Assembly: GCA_938016265.1 (NCBI GenBank)
Contig: CALLWB010000111.1
Coordinates: 1 to 56,625, forward strand
Direction of reading: 5' to 3'
Source: an uncultured Saprospiraceae bacterium
GTDB taxonomy: Bacteria > Bacteroidota > Bacteroidia > Chitinophagales > Saprospiraceae
DNA: 56,625 bases
Below are positions 25,904 through 35,500 of the stretch, one piece after another. The notes beneath the pieces are model-generated. The model was not told the DNA's origin. It ran no database searches and saw nothing but the letters and a program-made list of their open reading frames with translations. The translations under genes were made by a program, and so were the position numbers. The stretch's first letter is position 1; every line of letters begins with the position of its first letter.

Positions 25904-28381
25904 ATGAAAAATGTCTTCTCTGTATTAATCCTTCTGCTCTTTGCTTTTGCCTTGTATGCACAAATACCAGTAAGAGATGGAACCTTTCATTTTGATGGTC
26001 ATGTGAATACACCAATCGGAACCAATAATGAAGATGGAGCTGCCGTTTTAGTCCAACCTGATAACAAAATAATTGTTGCCGGCACGCAGACTGGGCATCC
26101 AACATTTGGTCCGCAAAATTTTGCGTTAGTCAGATATTTATACAATGGTGATTTAGATCCAAGTTTTGGTAATGGAGGTATTGTCGTCAGTTCCTTCGAA
26201 TCACAAAATTATTGCAGGAATGCTGTGCTTCAACCAGATGGCAAAATCATAGCGGTCGGACAATCGTCTACTGGGTTTTGTATCGCCCGCTACCTGAGTG
26301 ACGGTACACTTGATCCGACCTTTGGCAATGCTGGATTCACCGCAACGGCCTCCCCTTTTGGATCAAGCTCGCTAAACGCTGCCACCCTTCTTGTAGATGG
26401 AAGTATCCTTGCCATTGGTAGTGCACAAGTCCCCTATTCCACTAATTTTGAGGTCGCCATTTTAAAATTCACACCCAACGGAGTACTTGACACGAGTTTT
26501 GGCAATGGAGGAATGGCCTTTCCTTCCCTTCCTTATACAACCGTCACCGGGATTAAAATCATCCCACAATCTAGTGGGGAAATTATCCTTGCGGGAATGA
26601 TCCGCTTCCTTAACGGTTCTACAACCATCCGACAAGGATATATTGCACGACTTTTGGCGGATGGGACATTAGATACCAGCTTTGGGACAAACGGGATGGT
26701 CCTATCGAATGCAGTGCTCGGTTTTACTGATTTCACTCAGGAGGTAAGTGGCAAGTTTGTAGGGGTCGGTAATGTTGCTACTAACCAATCAGGTACTAGC
26801 GGAAGCGTTGCCATGGTTAGGTTTAATGCAGATGGTACGCCAGATACTAGTTTTGGGACAAACGGATCTTCTGGTGCTGGTGTCAATTCCTATGCGGAAT
26901 ATGCCCATAGTGTGCTCCTACAACCAGACGGAAAAATCTTGCTTGGTGGAAGTTATTTCGATTTAAGCGGAGGTTCCGTAACGGACTGCGTTATTTTTCG
27001 ATTTTTGACCAATGGCTCTCTTGATCCAACCTTTGGAACAGGAGGTATTTATGAAACCGGTGTTTCCAGCAGCCACGATCGAATCTTGGATATGAAGTTT
27101 GACAACGATTACAAACTGGTCGTCTCCGGCGAAGGCAACTACGGTAGCAATTTTGATTTTATTGCTGGAAGAATACTATTAGATACCTTTATAATTATAT
27201 CAGGAATTCTGGATACTAACTCGGAGGTAACTTGTGCTGGCGGTGCAGATGGCAGTATCACAATAACCCCTACTGGAGGATCTGTGCCCTATTCCTTCCT
27301 CTGGAGTAATGGAGCATCAACCGAAGATATATCTGGGCTTGCAATGGGCTCTTATTCTTGTACGATTACAGATTCCGCTGGGAGTACTGGATTCCTAGGA
27401 CCGATTGTCATTGGTGAGCCTTTAACAATGAATTTTGATTCCTTTGTAAGTAATGCACCCAGTTGTTTCGGTTCAGGGAATTGTGACGGAAGTATCTCGG
27501 TAAGTCTTTCAGGTGGGACACCTCCTTATACGTACTTATGGTCAGACGGTCAAATCACTTCTACTGCAATTGCGCTTTGTGAAGGAACATATACCGTTAC
27601 TGCCACTGATGCGGTGGGCTGTCAGGAAACAAGTGCTTTACTCACTGTAGACGAAGCACCTGGTAATTTAATACCTTTGGTGGTCTCCATGGCGGCAAGC
27701 TGCATAGGGCTTTGTGACGGTAGCATAACTGCAAGTTACTCTGGCGGGACTCCTCCGTATACTTATTTGTGGAGCGATGGACAGACCACAACAACAGCCA
27801 CCAATTTGTGCTCAGGAGTATATTACCTTACAGGAACAGATGCAAATGGATGTCAGTCAAACATAACCTTGACTGTCGGTGAACCCACTTCAATCGGTAT
27901 AACTCTATCTGGTACAGGTGAATCTACTCCTACTGCTGCAGATGGACAAATTTCTTCTACGATCACTGGTGGCATTGCACCTTATCAATATTTATGGGAT
28001 ACTGGTGCACAAACACCAATGGTTTCTGGTCTTACAAACGGCACCTATTGCCTAACCATCACCGATGACAACGGTTGTTCTGAATTTGAATGTACCACCC
28101 TAATGTCTACCAGTCCAATTGAAGAATTAACTTTTGCTAGCGGTATCAAGATCTATCCAAATCCTACCAAGGGATTCCTTAGATTAGAAGTCATAAATGC
28201 CAATTTGAGCATCCATCAACTCAGTTTGTATTCATCGGTTGGACAATTGGTTTTGGAAGAGAATTGGAATGGAACACCAATCAGCAAACAATTTGATTTA
28301 AGTCGGCTGCCTAACGGTGTTTATCTATTGACAATTGAAACCGGACTAGGGACCGTTTGCAAGAAGGTGGTGGTCTATTAA
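25904..28381 (+). CDS. Secreted delta-60 / SprB-repeat protein with T9SS tail
   Basis: 825 residues with a Sec signal (1-21, FALYAQ). About residues 40-420 hold six delta-60 (DUF5122) beta-propeller repeats with the motif LD-x-(S/T)-FG-x-x-G (for example DLDPSFGNGG, VLDTSFGNGG, SLDPTFGTGG). About 440-740 carry four SprB-type repeats (C-x-G...DGSIT...GGTPPYTYLWSDGQ...GTYTVTATDA.GC). The end is a type A sorting domain (IKIYPNPTKGFL ... NGVYLLTIE ... KKVVVY). T9SS cargo; a surface or released adhesive propeller. SprB repeats are known from gliding adhesins, but motility cannot be concluded here. Confidence 0.9.
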   Translation: MKNVFSVLILLLFAFALYAQIPVRDGTFHFDGHVNTPIGTNNEDGAAVLVQPDNKIIVAGTQTGHPTFGPQNFALVRYLYNGDLDPSFGNGGIVVSSFESQNYCRNAVLQPDGKIIAVGQSSTGFCIARYLSDGTLDPTFGNAGFTATASPFGSSSLNAATLLVDGSILAIGSAQVPYSTNFEVAILKFTPNGVLDTSFGNGGMAFPSLPYTTVTGIKIIPQSSGEIILAGMIRFLNGSTTIRQGYIARLLADGTLDTSFGTNGMVLSNAVLGFTDFTQEVSGKFVGVGNVATNQSGTSGSVAMVRFNADGTPDTSFGTNGSSGAGVNSYAEYAHSVLLQPDGKILLGGSYFDLSGGSVTDCVIFRFLTNGSLDPTFGTGGIYETGVSSSHDRILDMKFDNDYKLVVSGEGNYGSNFDFIAGRILLDTFIIISGILDTNSEVTCAGGADGSITITPTGGSVPYSFLWSNGASTEDISGLAMGSYSCTITDSAGSTGFLGPIVIGEPLTMNFDSFVSNAPSCFGSGNCDGSISVSLSGGTPPYTYLWSDGQITSTAIALCEGTYTVTATDAVGCQETSALLTVDEAPGNLIPLVVSMAASCIGLCDGSITASYSGGTPPYTYLWSDGQTTTTATNLCSGVYYLTGTDANGCQSNITLTVGEPTSIGITLSGTGESTPTAADGQISSTITGGIAPYQYLWDTGAQTPMVSGLTNGTYCLTITDDNGCSEFECTTLMSTSPIEELTFASGIKIYPNPTKGFLRLEVINANLSIHQLSLYSSVGQLVLEENWNGTPISKQFDLSRLPNGVYLLTIETGLGTVCKKVVVY

Positions 28382-28438
28382 TTTGAGTGATTTTCATTAA
28401 ATGTAAATTTTATTATTTAAAACATACCTGCTCTCCAA

Positions 28439-28488
28439 AGAACGAACTACCTAGCGACTTAAGTCGCCGCTGCAGGGTTCGTGCTTCA
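28439..28488. repeat. Nested palindrome in an intergenic region
   Basis: A perfect 14-base palindrome GCGACTTAAGTCGC (28454-28467) is enclosed by outer arms ACGAAC and GTTCGT. It is not followed by a T-run. It stands between the delta-60 gene and the lipoprotein protease; origin and function are unknown. Confidence 0.5.
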
Positions 28489-28608
28489 TAATTTATTAAA
28501 AACTATTGCGAAAAATTAAATATTATTTAAGAGAATGGTAACACTTTTATGCTATGAATGATCAATGGGTATAATTTTAATTTATAACACCAAAAAATTC
28601 ATACTTAA

Positions 28609-29796
28609 ATGAAAAATTTAAATCTTTTAACTTTAGCTGGACTAGTAGTCGTTTTATTACTTTCCTCTTGTATGAAAGAAAAAATAGATCAAACTGAATA
28701 CACACCTGATCTTAGCAGTAACTTTACAAAATATGAGACAGTAACCATCAATTACGATCAATTATTAACAAAAGTACAAAGCAATTTAGATCGAACCTTT
28801 ACTATTAATCTTGACATCCCTACTCGACCAGACTGGAATTTCACAATGAGTAACTACGATCTTTCGGAGGTATTCCCAGACCAAAAGACCTATTTAGTTG
28901 GAGAGGGTAATACATTGACAGAAGTAGGACCAACCCAAATTATTGCTTTAGAAGGACGGCACCTCGATGCAACGCTCCCAACCTTGTTTACACTATCAGA
29001 AGGTGTATTTGAGGCGTTAATTATGACACCAGATGGTTCTGAATATTACATTGAGCCAATGCGCAACCTTGACAAAAATGCGCCTCAAGACTTATATGTC
29101 GTCTATAACCACAAAGATATCATTGCAACGGAGGATTTAATCTGTGACCAGGATGGAAGAGTACCACATGGTCAATCTGAAAACGGAGGAAGCGATGAAA
29201 GAGCCTGGTGTCACGCCGTAAAAGTAACTCAAATGGCAGATTATCAGTTCTATGCAAACAAATTTGCTAGCAACTATACCAACACGGCTTCCTTTATGAG
29301 AACTCGGTTATTATATGCTTCCTACAGATACAACACCTACAATCAATTTCCTTTAAATTTTGTAGACAATGTCGTATACATCTATACATTTGATGTTAAC
29401 TACCCAAATGCGGTAAACAACTCAGCAACATTCGTACAACAGTGGGACAATTTCAATGGGTATAGTTGGTTTGTTAATAGTCCAATAAATTATTTGTGGA
29501 CTGGGCGCAATGTCTCAGGAGTTTGGGGGAGAGCTGATGGAATCGCAAAAATGTGTTCTAACCCTACGGATGAGTATAGTTTTGGAGAAAAGATGGCCTC
29601 CAATTACCATTCGAATAATCTGATGGCGCATGAGATTGGCCACACATTGGGTGCGTACCATGATAACTCATCAACCAATTTCATGAATTCAAACTGGAAT
29701 AATTGGAATTCAACACTAGGAATAAATGCCAGAGCTAATTTGTTTGCGCATATTAATTCAAACAACGGATGCACCTACTACAAACAATGTGAGTAA
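28609..29796 (+). CDS. Lipoprotein zinc metalloprotease (metzincin type)
   Basis: 395 residues; lipoprotein signal ending at C21 (LLLSSC). The zinc motif HEIGHTLGAYHD lies at 341-352, giving H341, H345 and H351 as ligands and E342 as the base; a Met after it (FMNSNW) fits a Met-turn, typical of metzincins. About 150 residues before the motif (MADYQFYANKFASNY...TRLLYASYRYNTYN) resemble reprolysin-like peptidase folds. It lacks a T9SS tail, so it is anchored in a membrane, perhaps exposed on the surface. Substrate unknown. Confidence 0.85.
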   Translation: MKNLNLLTLAGLVVVLLLSSCMKEKIDQTEYTPDLSSNFTKYETVTINYDQLLTKVQSNLDRTFTINLDIPTRPDWNFTMSNYDLSEVFPDQKTYLVGEGNTLTEVGPTQIIALEGRHLDATLPTLFTLSEGVFEALIMTPDGSEYYIEPMRNLDKNAPQDLYVVYNHKDIIATEDLICDQDGRVPHGQSENGGSDERAWCHAVKVTQMADYQFYANKFASNYTNTASFMRTRLLYASYRYNTYNQFPLNFVDNVVYIYTFDVNYPNAVNNSATFVQQWDNFNGYSWFVNSPINYLWTGRNVSGVWGRADGIAKMCSNPTDEYSFGEKMASNYHSNNLMAHEIGHTLGAYHDNSSTNFMNSNWNNWNSTLGINARANLFAHINSNNGCTYYKQCE

Positions 29797-29855
29797 TAAT
29801 TTAAAACAGTAAGGTATTATTGTTTTATTGACCTGATAACAATAAATCTATTTAG

Positions 29856-29886
29856 AATCCTTCCATGAATTTGGAAGGATTTTTTT
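29856..29886 (+). terminator. Terminator of the metalloprotease gene
   Basis: 10-pair stem AATCCTTCCA/TGGAAGGATT (29856-29865 with 29872-29881), 6-base loop, six T. The T-run overlaps the stop codon of the convergent leftward gene at 29885. Confidence 0.8.
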
Positions 29887-30892
29887 AGTTGGCAAATCGC
29901 TTCAAATCCTTCTTAGTAAACCGCCATTCAGGAGAATGCAACACTTCACCAAAATCCAAATCGTACCAGGGAGAAAGGCTAGGGTTTTGAAGATTTTTGA
30001 GAATATGCATATCCTGAGCAGGCATATAGCTTTGAGCGATCATAAATATCTTTTTACTAGTGGCGGGATGCACTGCCATATCGACCACAAGGACCGCGTG
30101 TCCTGGAAATCCTCCTTGTATGAAGACGTCTCCTATTTGCATGTTTTTTGTTGGAATGCTGGTCATTTCTTTGGACAAGGAAGCCGTTCCTGCATAGTTG
30201 AAGATGGCATTCATGTACTTTTTGAAATTTGGATAGGAATTATCTGTGGAGCTATTTATGCTGGAAAAACTGACGTTTGAGCCCTTGACAATTGGCTTTT
30301 TGCCCCTCCGCCAATCGTCGAAGGCAACTCGGTCGCCACTTGTGTAGTTGAAGTGGATATGTTGATAATCTTTTTTGCTGTAATGGTATTCAGCTTTGAC
30401 GCGCATCACGGCATCTGCACATTGCTGCAAATCGCGTTTGCCAACATCAAGATCAATGACAGCGGCATGCACTCCTTGATTCGGTTTTTGACTTCCATTA
30501 TATAAATTCACCTTACTGCCTACTGGTTTTAGTGGTAAATGGCGCAGCCAATCTGGGAAACTGCCTGCTTTTTCTACTGTTCGTTGGTATCCTGTTGGTG
30601 GTTTAATGCGATTGACCAGGCTTTGATTAATGTCGTAGTTTTTGGTCCAGGAATACTTGTTGTTGGTGTTTTGTGGTGTTATTTGTCGCTGGGTGGTTGG
30701 TTGGCTAATGGTTCTTGTTGGTGAAGTGGGGAGTTCGGAATCGGTTTCTTTCTTTGCTGAAGTTGTTGAAACGGGGGTTTTGCTCGTTGCAGGCTTTGTA
30801 CTTTTAGTTGGTGGGGCATCATTCACGGAAGTGCATCCTACACAAAAAGTGAAGACCATAAATAAAATACTGCTATAAAAAGTTGTGCGCAT
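29885..30892 (-). CDS. DUF4846 lipoprotein
   Basis: 335 residues with a lipoprotein signal ending at C20 (FCVGC), a Thr/Ser/Pro-rich linker (about 25-80) and then the DUF4846 domain. Diagnostic stretches are GSFPDWLRHLPLKP, QCADAVMRVKAEY and KMQIGDVFIQGGFPGHAVLVVDMA, with His and Asp conserved at the end (H266/D272 region). The family resembles a peptidase/NlpC-like fold in layout, but the reaction is not established. It sits 4 bases after the SBBP propeller gene and is probably co-transcribed. Confidence 0.8.
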   Translation of the reverse strand: MRTTFYSSILFMVFTFCVGCTSVNDAPPTKSTKPATSKTPVSTTSAKKETDSELPTSPTRTISQPTTQRQITPQNTNNKYSWTKNYDINQSLVNRIKPPTGYQRTVEKAGSFPDWLRHLPLKPVGSKVNLYNGSQKPNQGVHAAVIDLDVGKRDLQQCADAVMRVKAEYHYSKKDYQHIHFNYTSGDRVAFDDWRRGKKPIVKGSNVSFSSINSSTDNSYPNFKKYMNAIFNYAGTASLSKEMTSIPTKNMQIGDVFIQGGFPGHAVLVVDMAVHPATSKKIFMIAQSYMPAQDMHILKNLQNPSLSPWYDLDFGEVLHSPEWRFTKKDLKRFAN

Positions 30893-30896
30893 GAGT

Positions 30897-32264
30897 TTAT
30901 TCTTCTATTACCATTTTAAATTTGCCAAGGAAGACATCCGCTTTCCCATTAGAAAACAATAAATCAGTTGGTAGATTCATCATACCTGAAAACCAGCCGG
31001 CCCAGTACAAATTGCCATCGGCGTCCCCTGCAAGCGCTTTCCCATATCCAAGGCCGCGTTGTGGTGGATTATACACCGATATAAATTCGCCCTTATCAGA
31101 TAACGTGGCTAAAAACATGTTATTTCCTCCAAATGCCTTTACTTTGGCGTCTTCCGAAAAACTTGCCGTTTCGAATATCCAGCCAGTGATAAATACCAGA
31201 CTATCTATCGAATAGATCCCCATTCCCTTATCAATATTTTCACCGCCCGCCGAGTACCACCAATTGACACTGCCATCTTCAGGGTGGAGGCTTGTTGCGA
31301 ACAAATCAAATTCGCCTACAGATCCTATGAGTTCTTCCTCTTGGACACCAATTCCCGCATAAGAGCCGGTCATCAGAAGGTTTCCATTGCGGTCAAAGGT
31401 GAGATCTGCGCCAAAGCCTCGGATGCCATCTCCAATTAATCTGTTTATCCAGGTGATTTGGCCTTCTTTGTCGTACTTGGCGTACATAATTCCAGGACTT
31501 GGCGGAAGCGTGTCCTTTGAGAAAATGACTTCTCCGTAGTATTCTCCTGAGACATACACATTCTCCTTGGCATCTACTAGAATCGAATTGCCGAACACGG
31601 CTCCTTCTCCTCGAGTCGGTTTTACCCAAATCAATTCGCCTTCATGGCTGTATTTTCCTACAAAAATGTGATTCCCCTTTTGCCTTTCCAATGCACCAAT
31701 AGCCCGATCTTCAGGCAAATTAGTATAATTGCCAAGCAAGTAAACATTGTTGTTCATATCACAAGTAATATCATAGCCACCGTCAAAGCCTTTGCCTCCT
31801 TCCCTTCTGGACCAAATCAAGGCTCCTTTCGGAGAATATTTTGCTAGGAATAGATCACTGCCGTCTACTGATTTCAAGGTATCTGATTCAAGGTACATCC
31901 ACCCTTCAAACATACCAGCGATCAGTACTTCTCCTAGGGAGTTGACCGTAAGGGCAAGACTTTGATCTTTGGCTGTTCCTCCAGCCTTACGGCTCCAAAG
32001 TAACTGGCCCGTAGAGTCAAATTTTGATAAAAAGACGTCGTGCATACCTAGAGCCACTAGGGTGTCCTGCTCAAAATAAGCCGTCCCTTCGAATGTTCCG
32101 GTAAGGTAAATGTTTCCATCTTTGTCGACTGCGACTTGTTGCCCGTGGTCGAAGGTGACTCCGCCCATGTTTTTAGCCCACTGCCAATCCGGCTGCTGTG
32201 CAAAGGAGCAGCAATAGATAAGAATAAGGATGCTCGTGATGAAGGAAAATCTGTAAAAGTACAT
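30897..32264 (-). CDS. Secreted SBBP beta-propeller protein
   Basis: 455 residues with a Sec signal (1-23). The rest is repeats of the SBBP type: WAKNMGGVTFDHG...VDKDGNIYLTGTF...FLSKFDSTGQLLWSRKAGG and close copies about every 50 residues, giving a beta-propeller. Unlike most of its relatives it lacks a sorting domain and ends GKFKMVIEE, so it may stay in the periplasm or rely on its operon partner, the DUF4846 lipoprotein. Function unknown. Confidence 0.8.
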   Translation of the reverse strand: MYFYRFSFITSILILIYCCSFAQQPDWQWAKNMGGVTFDHGQQVAVDKDGNIYLTGTFEGTAYFEQDTLVALGMHDVFLSKFDSTGQLLWSRKAGGTAKDQSLALTVNSLGEVLIAGMFEGWMYLESDTLKSVDGSDLFLAKYSPKGALIWSRREGGKGFDGGYDITCDMNNNVYLLGNYTNLPEDRAIGALERQKGNHIFVGKYSHEGELIWVKPTRGEGAVFGNSILVDAKENVYVSGEYYGEVIFSKDTLPPSPGIMYAKYDKEGQITWINRLIGDGIRGFGADLTFDRNGNLLMTGSYAGIGVQEEELIGSVGEFDLFATSLHPEDGSVNWWYSAGGENIDKGMGIYSIDSLVFITGWIFETASFSEDAKVKAFGGNNMFLATLSDKGEFISVYNPPQRGLGYGKALAGDADGNLYWAGWFSGMMNLPTDLLFSNGKADVFLGKFKMVIEE

Positions 32265-32312
32265 GGTGGCAATTTACTAACTTCCTTGCATGTATTATTC
32301 CAATTTTTGTAA

Positions 32313-32371
32313 ATAGTTATTTGGTTACGGAGTTATTGGTTATTGAGTTACTGGATAACTGAGTTGATTGG
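32313..32371. repeat. Array of the 8-bp repeat
   Basis: Runs of GTTATTTG, GTTACGGA, GTTATTGG, GTTACTGG and ATAACTGA units lie between two leftward genes. The array is upstream of the SBBP gene rather than in a terminator position. Same family as at 1768-1866. Confidence 0.5.
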
Positions 32372-32501
32372 TGTGATTTCGGAACTTCAGACCAAGTAAA
32401 TTGGACTCCAGGGTACAGTATAAGTCTATGTTTATTTAGGCAGTAACGAATCTAATTTGTGTTGATCAATTCTATCTTAGAAAAGTCTCATTTTTATAAA
32501 A

Positions 32502-32540
32502 AATAAAAGGGCTGCTACCTGTCAAAGAGCAACCCTTCTT
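32502..32540 (-). terminator. Probable terminator of the large HExxH/beta-helix gene
   Basis: Imperfect stem of GGG and GCT blocks with CCC and AGC, followed leftward by T-rich DNA. It lies about 50 bases beyond the stop codon at 32587. Confidence 0.45.
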
Positions 32541-32586
32541 ATTCATAGATTTCTCTATAAACAACTATGAAGTAGGCGAAATGGCC

Positions 32587-35500
32587 TTATTTTGTAGTAG
32601 AATGAACGACCAATTTTTCACTTGTAATACGTTCTGAATTTTGGTATATACTCACCAAATAAATTCCTGAGGCCAATCCACTTAGATCAATATTAGATTG
32701 CGATTGACCATACAAATTGATTGACTTAACTCTATTGCCCATTAAGTCTAGTATGTGGATACTCAATTGTTGATCATTATACTTGCCAGGAACAGAAATG
32801 TTTACTGATGCAGTAGCAGGATTTGGGGATAATTTGAATGCGCTTAATGACTCTTGAGATTCACGTTTCACAATAGTTCCACCTGAGTATGGAAATGAAG
32901 GTGTAATCAGAGACTTCGTAGATCCTAGCGCATTAACCATACATTTTGCAAAATATACTTTTTGTCGACAAACTGGTTTCATAGTAGTTTTACTATTTAC
33001 ACTTGCTACCACAGAGAAGTTTTGTTTTGCACTTGTGTATTTCTCTTGTAAAAGCTCTCTATGACCCGTTTTTGAAATGTTTGCAAGATATACCAGTTTC
33101 CCTTTTACATAGAGGGCACAATTCTGATTAGGTACAGTGGGACCTTGAGGAGGCAATTGAAATAAACATCCATTAGGTTGTCCTGCATAAGTAGTAAAGA
33201 AGTTGGCACCGTCGACTTGAATATAATTGGGCGCACCACAAGAGGAGTGGAACAAGGAAAAATTATTCGAGTACACTGAACTACCTCCCCAGTAATTCCC
33301 TTTCATAGGGATGGTGTAAGGAACGAAGGAAGGATCGGAGTAACAGATATCGAAAAGTTTTTGATTGCCTCCAAAGTTATTAGGTAAGGTTACCGTCTCA
33401 TTTTCTAACCCATGTTCTACCGCATCAATGTGCAAAATAATGTTCTCTCCACGAACGCCTACTTTGTTGTTTTTTATAGCAGCAGCGCCTGCATCACCAA
33501 CTGTCAAAGCAAAATTAGCAACAGAATTAGCATAATATTCGACTCCTGTTTCATTGTCAGTAACTTGCACTCCTTTCCTTAGGAAAGTATTCGTTTGGGA
33601 TGCATTGATTCCGACATAGCAATTTTTAACTTCCCCACAACGAATATTTGCGAAAACAACTTCTTTGAAATTATATCCGTAAAGGGTACTTGCATTAACT
33701 CTATTGTTATCAAGAAATGCAGTTTCGGTTTCGTAAATGCTGACAGCTGCTTCTAGGTTATCGTAGAAGTTACAATTCCGAATTTCAATTTTAGTTTGGC
33801 CATGAGCTTCCACGCCAACAGTACACTTATCAATCCTGGATTGTATAATTTTAGGAATTGTTGTATTTCCATGTAGTTCCAAACCTTTTTCCAATCCTTC
33901 AATTGCAACTTGAGTTGCATTAAAATTAGTTAGATCGTGTCCTTCTAATCCTATTTGGCTATGACCATTCAGCTCAACCATGGAAAGTCTAAACAAATTT
34001 ACTGCTGCATTCGTTGCTTTTATTTTAGCATTTTGACCATACTGTACTTTACCATTTTTCAGGAATAGTGAACGATCGGCAATCTCTAAAACGGTATTGT
34101 TCTTTAGTTCTAGAAAACGATTTTGTCCAGTAGTACGATGGAGAACGAAATCACTGTTTACACCTAGCTCTAATTTGTGTGTTGATTCAAATGAAGCAAA
34201 ACCAGGGCCGGTAAAATTAAAATCAACATTGTCGTCCGTTTTTAAGGTACCACGGAATACTAGAACAGAACCAGATCCATTCGTTTGGATTTTATTCCCC
34301 TTAAGATAAAGTGTCCCTGTTTCTTCTACTACAATACAAGCACCATCTTCCAAAATCACTTCTGCTCCATCCTCGATAATAAGTGTCGAGTGCCGTTTAA
34401 CAGTGATATTACTTTTTTCTAACATATGCACCTTTGAACCGGAGGTTATCGTCATTACAGTTGGTGTAACAAAATCATTAGTCAATGGATGAATCGTCTC
34501 CCTATTTGGTGTCCCGTTAACATCAAGTGTGATTTTTTTACTATTTCCTAGAATAAGATCAGGGTTAGTATCTCCTGTTATATTTGGCAATTCAATATCG
34601 CCTGTCCACCGTACATTGCTATTGACATTGACTTCTTCAAAAGTAACCTCCACCATTGCGGTTGGCCCTGTGGATATGATTTCTACCTTCAGCCCATTTA
34701 GAATATAAGGATCTAGTTGTTGAGTCGATTGGTCGAATCCTGGATGATTCAAAACAGGATTGCCTTGCATTTCGAGTTTGTCTCCAGTTTTGAAGGCCGC
34801 ACTAGGATTGTCGCCGTCGCCACCAGCCCCCCAACCACGGTACCAAAGGTTATCACCATTGGCCAATTCTCTAGCAACACTTAGTGCTTCGCTGCCACTT
34901 GTGCCATTCCATCCATAATCATTTGTAATCACCCCATCATTGTTAAGGTCTACAGGAATGTTTTGAGTTACAGCCAATCCTCCGATGGGATTACGAGCTA
35001 CCTTTTCAAACTGATGCAATTCATTATTCCAATTATTAAATATTGGTGGAGCGGTTGTTTTTCTGAAATCCCAATTACCATCAGGATGAACTGTTTTTAA
35101 ACCTCCTGCACCCGAAGCGACAACATTGACATCACCACGAGTCGGTGCAATATCTTCTACCATCATATAAACACCAGGATCTACATCTGGAAAATTGGGA
35201 CCTATATTGCTTCCCAAATAACTGTGATGATCTAGTTCATGTGAACCTGTATGATTTTCTATCCATAAGTTTTGGTCTCCCGAATTCGGTATTCTAATTC
35301 TTAATGATTCCCCGGTTGTGATAAAATCAGTTAATGGATAAACACCACTTGTGGTTATTTCTACTGGATCTATAAATCCAGCATACCAGCGTTCCCATGA
35401 GTTAAATGTTTGATCGAACCAGCCTGGAAGTGCCATAGCTCCCCAACCTTTTGATAAATAGAGATGATTCCCAATAACCCCATTTGCACCCATTGTATGT

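Larger units (their letters stand above)
32265..32586. other. Intergenic region with repeat array and weak terminator
   Basis: 322 bases between leftward genes. They hold the 8-bp repeat array and a weak hairpin (AAAGGGCTGCT/AGCAACCCTT, 32506-32535, with mismatches) that probably ends the large gene to the right. No small gene seen. Confidence 0.5.
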
